From positions 50,945,523 to 51,009,522 of the forward strand of contig OX381717.1 in NCBI GenBank assembly GCA_947462335.1: DNA of 64,000 bases, read 5' to 3'. Both the position numbers and the translations under genes were made by a program. Within the stretch, counting starts at the first letter, position 1; every line of letters starts with the position of its first letter. Origin of the DNA: Harmothoe impar (Eukaryota; Annelida; Polychaeta; Phyllodocida; Polynoidae). This document shows, piece by piece, positions 35,643-46,200 of the stretch. The notes beneath the pieces were generated by a model that saw nothing but the letters and a program-made list of their open reading frames with translations, did not search any database and was not told where the DNA came from.

Positions 35643-35795
35643 AGGCCTGTGTCTATAACACTGTTTTGTCGCCGACAAACATGTTTTGTCGGCGCCAAAA
35701 CGTGTTTGTCGGCGTCAAAACGTGTTTGTCGGCGTCAAAACGTGTTTTTCGGCAACAAAACAATGTTATATATCCCAGTAGACACGGGCCTAATG
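35643..35795. mobile_element. TIR element with a 20-bp tandem-repeat core
   Basis: The ends ggcctgtgtctataacactg and the inverse of ccagtagacacgggcc flank about four to five copies of a 20-bp unit (gtttgtcggcgtcaaaacgt) with few changes. The unit contains a gacaaac/gtttgtc palindrome. It is not a CRISPR array: there are no unique spacers. Confidence 0.7.
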
Positions 35796-36763
35796 CAGTA
35801 CCAGCAAGTCCCTCGCTGCACTGTATCAGTCCATCAGTATGGTAAAAGTTGCCTTTTAGCGACAGGCTATCATTAAAGGGTTTACATGTTGGCAGAAATT
35901 GTATAAACATCACATGTCATGCATGTATAAACTGCAGGACAGACTCCTTCTACCTGGTACATCTGTGTGGTTACGATACCAACTGGGGGACTAGATAAAG
36001 GCATACCGTGTGCCCCAGGGGTCAATGTGTACACAGGAAAAAAATAGGAGGAAAAAACTATAGTGTACATACACATGGCGTGAATCAGTACTGTTACTCG
36101 ATTCTTTCCAACGTCAGCATTTTTTGTAAAGATTAGAGCCTCCTAATTCAAACATCAGAGTTCACATGATAATGCGACTGATTTCGTTGCAATGTTGACC
36201 CAGGTATGGTGAACATTTTCATTATGATATACCCATCTTTATCTTTTGGTGGATAATACCGTACATGTGAATTTATGCAATTGAATTTGAGTCTAGACCT
36301 AGAGAGATTGTTTCCTGTGTTAGAGATATGAATCCCACAGAGGTGTCTTCTTATCACTCCCTCTGATGCAGAAGGGTTGAGGATTTCATAATCAATAACC
36401 ATATATAGTTTACTTATGCATGCCATTGACGACCATAATATGAGAGTGTATGTATGCTAAAAGGAACACATAATAAAGAATTACCCTGTAGGATTTCCCC
36501 CTTTAACAATGAAAGACGACATTTGGAAATATAAACTGTCTTTCCTTAGGGTCAAAACGAAGGTAAAGGTATGTGTAGGGCAGTTAGGAGGGGTAGGGAA
36601 GGGGGTGGAGGGGCCAACTCTGGAGGTCGAGACAGTGGCAGCAGCAAGGTGGGAGTAAGGGGGAGAGGGTGGTTGGGTGGGTTTGGGGGAGGGAGGGAAG
36701 GTTATATGCTGTTCATGTCCGGCACACTATTGCATGATATCAGTCTGCAGCTCATCTACACTA

Positions 36764-36978
36764 CGCACAGAAAAGAAACAGCGTCAAAAGGGAGTCCAGG
36801 TTGCCTCCAGAATGCATAAGAGAGCCTAGGCGTCTCCCTGGACGACCAAACAGAGTCACCTGGAGGAGTCACATAGTTCCCTGACTCACCCAGGGGAGTC
36901 ACAGGGCTCGCCTAAAGAGGGGAGTCATTCTGGCAGCAACCTGGACTCCCTTTTGACGCTGTTTCTTTTCACTGTGTA
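36764..36978. mobile_element. TIR element, 'cagaaaagaaacagcgtcaaaa' family, uninterrupted copy
   Basis: cagaaaagaaacagcgtcaa and ttgacgctgtttcttttcac are inverse ends. ggagtcca and ggagtcac words repeat inside. It matches 38423-38789, except that the latter carries an insertion after a TA that is empty here (36827-36828). Confidence 0.8.
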
Positions 36979-37479
36979 TCATTCAACCCTCCCACAGATA
37001 ACACACCATATAAACCCACCCTGATTCAAACTGATACAACACACAGTGGTAGTCCAGATCTCATAGGATCCATGTCTGATTATAGATCAATTGAAGTGAT
37101 TTAAATACCACAATATCTGATCTGCGTCCATTTCTACCACACACACACACATTGGTGACGTCATAGCAGCAGGTCACGTGACAAATCCCTGGGTGTGTCC
37201 TAGGTAAGGTGAAGTGGCCACGTCCAGTGCTCAGAACCTGACAGGACGGAAGGTACATAGCAGGAATAGAACTTGAGAGCCTGGAGAAAAAATGCCCTAC
37301 CATAATAGAAGATAAGGTAAGCGAATGAACCACTTTTGGCAGTTCACCTTTAATAGTTTTCATTGTTTTTGGTCGTTTCACCATTTTAGATTTTCCACAA
37401 TTAGTTTAGTTGACAAGATTAGTTGACAAACTTATGTGCGTCAACTAACAGGGTCAGAAATTCAGCGTTTCCAATGCTT

Positions 37480-37650
37480 TGGCCAAAAAAAGAGGTCAAA
37501 ACAGGGCCGACCCTACGTTTTTGTATGCAACTTAGAAAAAATGTCCGTATTCTTACCCTTTTTCTGGTCAATTTTAGGGTCTTCGGAGAGGCTGGCTAGT
37601 ACTTTCATGTAAAAAAGTACTTCAGAATTCTTAAATTCTTTGCCCGTGTT
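37480..37650. repeat. Dispersed repeat, 'aattttagggtcttcggagagg' family
   Basis: Shares aacagggccgaccctacg, tggtcaattttagggtcttc and ggagaggctggct with 15755-15985. No coding signal. Confidence 0.6.
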
Positions 37651-37714
37651 ACCTGAAGCAAACTATTTTACATCTTACAATTATTAATACAACTTTGTTC
37701 AGACTCAAATTACC

Positions 37715-38020
37715 TAGGGCTGTGTCTTGAGCACGAGATCGGACCAACGTGAAAGTCTTTGACTGGTCCATTTTTGACTGGGTGCAATCTTTTACCGGCT
37801 TGATAGAAAACGGTTTATTTAGTGCAGATGAAGATATTAATGGGCTGAAAAGGTTGAGGGATGTCGTAACACTTTAAATTAGTAATTAGTAGCCCATTTA
37901 TATTTTTATCTGCCCTAATTAAACCGTTTTCTCTCAAGCCGGTCAAAGATTGTACTTGGTCGAAGATTGCACCCAGTCAAAAACTTTCATATTGGCTCGA
38001 TCCCGTGAGACACAGCCCTA
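37715..38020. mobile_element. TIR element with long imperfect ends
   Basis: The start tagggctgtgtcttgagcac is the inverse of the end gtgagacacagcccta. Inverted similarity runs inward through gaaagtctttgactgg/aaaaactttca and accggcttgatagaaaacgg/ccgttttctctcaagccggt. The centre has no ORF. Confidence 0.75.
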
Positions 38021-38422
38021 TGGAAAATAGAGACAATCAGATCTTGTTCTTAACTTAAAAGATGCCCAGTTCATGTCTATGGAGATGTTTGTATCCAGAT
38101 TTATATACCGGGTTATATTATATCATAGGCCTACACGTTCATATCCCATGATTGTTTTTGTCTTTTGTCTCTCAATATGTGTACAACATTGTTTTGTATA
38201 TCGGATTCATGGTTATAGACCTTTTGTACTGCAACTGAGTTTGGAATAATGAATCGGAATGAATTGAGAATTTAATTCAAATGTTCTGTACTGAGAATTT
38301 CAAATCATACAATCACTGCCAGGACTTGAGTATCACAAAGTTGAAATTCCATCAGGGGCTGATCATTTATTGCAGAGGGTGGTGGGTATGGACGTACACA
38401 TGTCGATCCCTCCAGAAGGAGT

Positions 38423-38789
38423 ACACACAGAAAAAAAACAGTGTCAAAAGTGAGTCCAGGTTGCCTCAAGAATGACTCCCCTCTTTAGGGGAGCCCAGGC
38501 TGCATAAGAGAGCCTACCCAGTGGGCACAAAACATTGATTCAACATTGATAAATGGTTGAGAATGTTGATTCAAAGTTGTTTCTACATTGATTCAATGTC
38601 AAACTGAATTTTGTGCCCACTGGGTAGGCGTCTATCTGGACAACCTAACAACAGAGTCACCTGGAGGAGTCACATAGTGCCCTGACTCACCTAGGGGAGT
38701 CACATAAGGACCTGGGCTCGCCTAAAGAAGTGGAGTCATTCTGGCGGCAAGCTGGACTCCCTTTTGACGCTGTTTCTTTTCACTGTGTA
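38423..38789. mobile_element. TIR element carrying a nested second element
   Basis: The same family as 36764-36978 (cagtgtcaaaagtgagtcca at one end, gacgctgtttcttttcac at the other). It is interrupted at 38517-38624 by another TIR element. Confidence 0.8.
38517..38624. mobile_element. Nested 108-bp MITE with TA target-site duplication
   Basis: The ends cccagtgggcacaaaa and ttttgtgcccactggg are perfect inverses, with TA at both borders (38515-38516 and 38625-38626). The host family member at 36764 shows the unoccupied TA. TA duplication points to a Tc1/mariner-type transposase acting in trans. Confidence 0.88.
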
Positions 38790-40485
38790 TGGGTTGTAAA
38801 TAGGTAACCAACGAGAAGGGGAAAAAGCGTGCACGTTATCTTAGGTCAATTTCATGTGCGTTTTCAGTTTTGATGGAATTTTCAAGGGACTAGCTCCAAA
38901 ATATCACATTTAGTATAATGGAATGACAATTAGAAGATGTAATATGGGGCAATTTCCCATAGAAAACATATCATTTACATTCAAAATATAAAATATTACC
39001 GTAGATTCGTATGAGCAGGAGCCATAACTTTGACATAATCGAAAGCCGCACAGAGGTCTAAAAATCGTTAATTTAGTACCGTGGTTTCCCTATAAAGCGT
39101 ATAAGCCTTTCTACAGGCATTTTGGTTATCAAAATCAATTGCAAGCTGAGTCTGACACGTGTATTATGGTAGCACCAAAGGTAAAATAATTCTCAAAAGA
39201 GTACTGTATTTTCCATCAAAAGGTACCATTTGACTGCTGATTTTGTCTGATGCTCCAGTGGCTGCCAAAACTAAAAACGAAAATCCCAAATAGCCCAGCA
39301 GATTCTCTCATTTGTTTGTACCGGCACTACTCCGTCTCTGCGGCGGATTTTTCCCGAAAACTTCCTGCCAATGTGGTTTGCTTAAAGAACTTCTCTCTGC
39401 GATCTAGGGCCAATGAATGACCGTTTCCTTAGCACTGTAAGGAAGGGGACTATGGTAACTGAACTAAGTGAAACATTTACCAGATCACCCTTGAGGGATC
39501 CCCACTGTAGCACAGAGAATCAAGTGTGGTGATTACACTGTGTTTATAGCAGCTTGGGTACTGCATAGTTGTATAGTTACAGCTGGTACAATACTTTATC
39601 ATTTGGGCCACTAAATATATCATGGAATTGTCTAGAGCAGCGTAAAATTCTTCGACCCCTCCTTAATTAATAAATGAACACTCCCTTATGGTCCTATCTC
39701 TATGGCGCCACTGCATGGTAGCTGGTAGCTGAGGCCTTTGTACCAGTCATACTGTAGGGACAAGCTAGCTCTAAGAACCATGGGATGTGGGTATCTGCCA
39801 GCTATTGGAAAGTATCCTGTTTGCTGGCTACATTTTTTGGTTAACCACACTCCCCTTGTTATTGCCAGATCCATGCAGGGATGGGCCGCAATACGTTAAC
39901 ACAACGATCTTTTGCAGCATTTAGCTACATTTTCATGATTTAGAGCGGATAGCCCCAATACATAATATAATTTACTTTAATATAATATTTGTTAAGGACA
40001 TTTAACTGGTTAAGGATACTCTCTGCCCTCGTCTTTCCAGGCAGAAAATACATATTCAATGATCAATTACTTTGTCCAACAAAAACTCATTAGTTATAAA
40101 TCATTTAATGTGTATTTTGGAAGAGCTAATTTGATCTGCATTGAAATAAACTCTTCACTTACACACAGATTTAAATTCCAACATTGAAGTGTCAACCAAG
40201 TGTGAGGACGAGGACAATAGTACAGTGTAGGGTGCTTGTAACTCTAGTTCACCCTGACTACTTGGTAGTGTGGAGATCTTAGTAGGTGTCACCCTAGATA
40301 GGTTCCAAGTGCCCTGAGGGGAACAGCTGAAGACCAAGACCTAGGTGCTCTATCAGAACCAAGTCAGTCGTCATAATTGGAATTGTTTTGGTGTAGTAGG
40401 CCTAATGGTAGGACAACTCCAGGAGTTGTCGTCACCAAGAGTACCCAGTAGGATCTGATTGGGACTAGGCGGCCGGCTTATATAC
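38790..40485. other. Gene-free stretch
   Basis: No supported coding region, RNA gene or clear repeat family was found. Confidence 0.4.
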
Positions 40486-40735
40486 ACAGAGAGAAGAAGT
40501 AGAATCACTGTAACTCTCAAATGGGAGTCCAGCCCCTATCACTGAGGTAACTCTCCCACAACTCTAAAGTGACTCCCAATCATTAGGGAGTCTTAGAACA
40601 GAGTCATTATAGAGCCATTTTAGAGTTATTTTAGAGTCCTGCTAATGTTAGGGAGTCACGTTAGAGTCCTGGGGAGAGTTACCTCAGTGATCAAGTCGGG
40701 AGTCACAGTGATTCTACTTCTTTTCTGTGTGTAGT
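40486..40735. mobile_element. TIR element, 'agaagtagaatcac' family, long copy
   Basis: cacagagagaagaagtagaa and ttctacttcttttctgtgtg are inverse ends. The interior halves also mirror each other (aactctc, ggtaactctcccac, gtgactccc, cattaggg). Sister to 14572-14748. Confidence 0.75.
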
Positions 40736-41586
40736 GGGGAGGACTTCTCGCTACCTTAAAGCCTCAGTATCCTCGCATTTGGACACGCCTTTTTGCTCCT
40801 ATAGCTTGCTAATTTGCATTATAAGACCCGCCTACATGTCACTACAGTTCAAGTTACTAGTATGCAGGTTTGCAGGCCCTGCACACCCGGGGAGAAGCAC
40901 TCCTAGGTCGAGTTACTGATTGTTTCTATTTATATGGCAGCTGCGGTGGGCAAACAATCCACTGGACTGTGACATCTAGGTAGTGTAACTCTAAATCGAC
41001 CGGTCATATACAAATGTATTTAGATATACATGTATCATGAGGTACACATGATGACACACATTTAATACAATATATGGTATATTGAAAGCTGTGGATAATT
41101 ATTACTCAGATACAAATAATAATAGAGTTTAAGGTAATGCCCCTGGTTTGTGGCTATCATGGTGAGGTTACCTAACCATGTGTAGTGGTGGTTTGGCCAC
41201 TCTGTGACGTGAGCTCTCTCACGCCTCTGCCTATATATATGCTGGTGCCGCGGCCTGTGACCCCCCCCCCTCCCCCCACCGGGCACACACTTGACCAAGG
41301 GCCTATTACATCGTGGAGGTAGGCATTGCAGTCATAGCTATAATAACATGCTTGAATGGGCAATCCATATGCCCTTATGCCCTTATATGGTACATAGTAT
41401 CGGAGGTAGGCCAAGGGGCAAGGGCACAAGGATGTCACGGCAATGCCCTCTAGTGTTGTGCGAGCATGTCCAAACACGAGGATACTGGGGCTTTAAAGGG
41501 GCATTCTCACCACTCACACTTCCACATAGTAGACTAGAACAGTACTAGAATTGTGAATTGGATACGCTCAGTGATTATTGATGCAA

Positions 41587-41700
41587 TAATGGCTGATTGG
41601 GAAAGCACACGTGAGGTATATCTGGCAATAATGAAAGAGGCGAAACCGAGTTCATTATTAGACAGATATACCTCACAAGTGCTTTCCCAATCAGCCATTA
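41587..41700. repeat. Hairpin: 38-bp inverted repeat with ~38-bp loop
   Basis: taatggctgattgggaaagc at 41587 is the inverse of gctttcccaatcagccatta ending at 41700. Pairing continues inward through gaggtatatctg/cagatatacctc. The reading frame through it is a by-product of the hairpin. Confidence 0.8.
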
Positions 41701-42049
41701 ATTTGTTTATACCACTGTTTCTTCAAATATGTGACCATTTAATGTGTTAGACCTACCTTTTTCAATTGTCCATTTTGTCTCGCCGACTGGCAGACTCAGC
41801 GCATAGCCGAGCGCCATGATTCTCCCAGTGGTACCACATACGTAGTGAATAACATCCAAATGTGGCGAAATTAGACCTTGTCAAGCTTATTCCATCAGTA
41901 CCATACAAGTTAAGATCTCCTTGTTGATGATCCCGTGCAGTATTTACCTTTTAATTGCGTAAAATCCTCATATTTCGACATTTTGTGAAGGATGCCAGAC
42001 CGGTTAGACTAGTACACAGCGGGAAGGCATGTAAAACCAACACGCCAAG

Positions 42050-42585
42050 TCGAGTGACCAATGCGCCCGATTGACCCACTTTCCGCGGTGGCTATGATCA
42101 GCTGATCGTCATTTCTAGTCTATTGGTCTCTCGAATTTGCTGTGTTGGTTGTGTCAGTCGGTCATGTGATCACACGCGTCCCGCTGTTCACAAGTCTAAC
42201 CGGCTGGCGACCTTCACAAAATGTCGAAATATGAGGAATTTACGCAATTAAAAGGCTATTTCTGCACGGGAACATCAAGAAGGATATCTATTTAAGTACT
42301 GGATTGAAGGAATAAGCATGACATTGTCTAATTTTGCCATATTTGTATCGTCGGCATGGCGCATGAGGTTAGGCACTGGCGTTTGACCTCAGCGGCAGGG
42401 GTTCGCAATCCGGATGATTCATTCTAATTTCGTAGCCAAAATGGCTATGCCTATCTTTCATTACCTTGTTAAAATATATAGAAGCATCTTGGTGTAAAAA
42501 TAAATTCTGAGCGTGCGTATATCCTGAGATAACCGCACGGCAAATATCCACTCTCGGCACGGGAAACGCCTGAATCGTGGTATAA
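42050..42585 (+). repeat. tRNA-derived SINE-like repeat, copy 2
   Basis: Matches 2045-2640 in order and orientation. The tRNA-like head at about 42356-42415 has tggcgcatgaggttaggcac and a B-box-like ggggttcgcaatcc. The body with tttcgtagccaaaat, gagcgtgcgtatatcct and ggcaaatatccactctcggc follows. It ends about 125 bp before the gene B leader acceptor. Confidence 0.6.
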
Positions 42586-42710
42586 GCCACTTTAAAATGA
42601 GCCATCTGGGCTGAGCATGAGCCCGGGCAGGGTGGAAACCTTGTTGCCGGGAAGGATAGTCTAATGGTGTATTTGTACATCAACACACTCAATTGCATTC
42701 TCTTTTACAG

Positions 42711-43210
42711 ACTTTCTTAATGGACTAGTGTGGGCCGTTATCTTCTAGCTACACATAAATCTTCATTATGGCTCTACGGAATGCGTATGGGGTTTCAAAC
42801 ATGTGTTCCCTAAAACACCTCTTGATGTAAGTACCATTGTTTTAACATATTCACCCACTATTTACCCAATCAGTTAATCAGTCATCAATGTAATAAATTG
42901 ATGAAATTCATTAATCAATCATTAGTATATAATGAATCAATCACCCAATGAGTATCAATCAATCAATTCGCAAATATCACCAACCCTTAGAGTTCGGCTA
43001 TGTTATGTCAATACAGTATTAAATATTACCTCCGTCTCATGGTATCATTATAATCCGGCATATATATACGCCCTCCAAATGTGGCTGGACATATTCTACC
43101 TTGTTGAAATGCTTAAAATTAAGAGCCATTAATTAATATAATGTACCACATTTACTCCCACAGTGTACTTGCTGTAATAGTAAAGCTACACGTGAACCTC
43201 AGCACTGCCA
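42711..43210 (+). other. Gene B 5' leader and signal-peptide exons (59 + 47 nt coding)
   Basis: The leader follows a ttctcttttacag acceptor and has a two-codon upstream ORF (ATG GAC TAG, 42720-42728) 39 nt before the start ATG at 42768, mirroring gene A. Exons 42768-42826 and 43164-43210 join in phase 2 to give LKHLLIVLAVIVKLHVNLST, a signal-peptide core. Exon lengths equal those of gene A exactly. Confidence 0.8.
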
Positions 43211-46200
43211 GTAAGTACATGTTTAAAGATGATATCAACAATTTTGAGGGTTGCATACTGCATCACTGATCTTTTAATTTCATGTTGGAGTAAAACTTAT
43301 TTCACATATTTCAACCATGGTAATTTTGAGAGAACATTCTAGTGTTGCTGAATGTTTAACTCAGTACTCAATAGCCCCAGGTCAATGGGCATCAAACTCA
43401 GTTAGGTAGGTTCCTTTAAAATAAACTTGTGAGACATGAGCTGACATTCATGAATATCAGTTTGTTTGATCCCCATATAGAGGGTGTGGAACATATGTAA
43501 TAATACTGATCTAAATATTTGTCAGTCACGCTTCGGAAATGTTCAAAAACGTTATTAACAACTTTTCTGAAAAGTCACCCTATATTGCTGGATTGATCTA
43601 TAGGATGTCCATTATTCTTTTAGCTGGGCAGGAAGAGGGTGTCCTACACACCCAAAGATTATATTGTTTTAATGTACCTTTTGGAATCCTGAATATCTCT
43701 GGTGAACGAATTTCTTTGTATCCAAGATGAACTTGTGTCCCATCGGGTCTATTGGTGGCCATCTTGTCGGTCATCAATATTAGCTTTTTAAGGAATTATG
43801 TGTGAATACTATGTTTCTCTGTGTTCATCTAACCACTGGAGCATTTTTCTATGGGGTACATTACTAATGCCACTTTATACATGAACAAGCATTATGACCT
43901 TGCAATTGATCAAGAGAATTACCCGTGAATGTGAAACATGACCAAATTACTGTAAATGACCATGACATTGTTTCAACTGCTGTCAACACTTTAACAATGG
44001 CAGTTTTCTCCATCATAGGGTTCGTATATGGAGGAGACATAATACTATGCTATTTAGTTCATTGAACTTGAGATTAGATGAGATATTGCTATGGAAACAA
44101 AGCAGTTTTATTCTTTGATATACAGTCAGCCCAAAATCCTCGAATCTGGAAGATGTCAGGGGAATGCATGAGGAAATAATCAGAAGTCCAAATATAAAGA
44201 AAAATATGAGAGCAGTTGCAAAGATTCTGTCTGAGGAAGTGAGGAATTCGAAGTAATAAATACCCAAAGAGGTGAGGATGGAATGTATTTCAGAAAATAG
44301 CCATATACAACAAGTTATTGGGACTGTAATACCGGCAGAGATATTTGAACACCTTGTTAGTATCTATAACAGTTGACTACAATTCTGAACTTTAGCATGG
44401 GGGGGGGGGGGGGGAGGTCTAGCGAAACAGAGCTGGCCCTGGATATTGTTATCCAATTTCAATTTTAAATTGTGGGGCTGTTTTCATTTAGATTTGTTGG
44501 TCCACAGTTTGAGGTTGTGGCTGGGAGTTGGCGCCAAAATTTGCAAAAAAAAATCTGAAAAACTGAAATCCAGTCTACATACCCGAGATTTTCGGGTCAT
44601 GAAACCTGGTACACATCCTTTAATTGCTATGGACTTATAAATATAATAGATATGACTCTTTGTTCTTGGTATCATTAGCCGCTTGTGGATTCCTGCCAAC
44701 TGATGGTAATGCCAATGCACCTGAGGTCCTAGACGATGAGCGAGAGGACGAGGATGAAGTTACTTTTAAATGTCTCGATGGGTATGAAGTTAATGATGCC
44801 TCAAGTGATACAACATATGAGAGGTCCTGTGATACAGATACATGGGATCCAGATATTGATACGACATACTGCACAGGTATGTCTTTTAATTAAAAAAAAA
44901 AGATTTCCTATGCTTTAGCACTGAAGAGTTGTATTCAATGCCCCCATTGAATACAATATGGTCGTATTGAAAATGCCAACTTCATTGATACATCTCTGAC
45001 GTATTTCACTCGTGGGGGCTGGGGCGCATCCCACTCAGTCTGCAGCTTCGTGGGATACTGCCCCAGCCCCCACTCATGAAATGTGACAGAGACGGCATCA
45101 ATGGGCATTGGGATTTGTCTATTTCTTTTATAGACACATATATTTTGTGTTAGTGTTACACTTATTCAGTATCTTTCTCTTTAATGCTATTTATTCACAT
45201 ATGCTGATATTGATTCTGCATTTCAATTTTTGAAATTCCCTGTGCTCTCCTATATTTTCTGATGATTTCCCCTTTTCTTTTCTTTTCAAATATAATTTCT
45301 CTCTCTGATATTTCAGACACAGATGAATGTGATGACGACCCGTGTGGTACAGGGTACTGCGTCAACGTGCCGGGGACCTATGTCTGTGTGTGTGACGCTG
45401 TAGCGTTACATGACGATAATGATTGTGACGGTATGTACTGTTAAAAATGAGGACACCTGATGTCAATTTCCAGTATCATTTGCATTTTGACTAGATTAAA
45501 TGAAATTGCATGTGTTATTTTTCTCTGGTAGTCACGGTAGCAAAGTATCAGGCAGGCTTTTCATATTTGTTCCCACAAATTGCTCTGAAATTTGACTATA
45601 ATGTTTACAGGAATAGTGTGAAGGGTTTCATAGAAAAAATTGATGTGCATTTAATGGCATTTTAGTTACCAAAAACAATTTTTTACAGTTTTCATATTCA
45701 CCAATTTACCCAGAGTATTAAGTCACCCGTTTTGCTAAGAAGCAATAGTAAACCTGAAACACACCATTTTTGATAGCACTAGGATTAATAACTACTTTTA
45801 CTAATTGTAAATCAATACAATAGTAATGGTACAAATCTTTTCTCATTACCCAGGTTATCAATGTGGATGTCCACCAGTTGACCCTAATGCTGCAAGAAGT
45901 GAAGCCGGTCTTGATCCAGACGATGAGGTCAATTACACATGTTTTAGTGGCTTCGGAGTCGGTGGAAGTAGCAGTGATACTGAATATACCTTGGACTGTG
46001 AGGGGACATCTGCCAGTTGGGACTCCATTGACACCTACTGTCAAGGTAAGGACACAATATATTGTGATATTGACATTAAATCCCTTGCTATCTCAATGGT
46101 ATCGATTAAAATAATGCAACAATTTATGTTATAATGACTGTCTTGTACAATGACATTAGATTTAATAAATTCTGCAGATACTGGCATCAATAATGTTACT

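Noticed and set aside
35655..35765. Regular repeats resembling a CRISPR array
   Set aside because: Units are contiguous 20-mers with no unique spacers, in a eukaryotic context and inside a TIR element.
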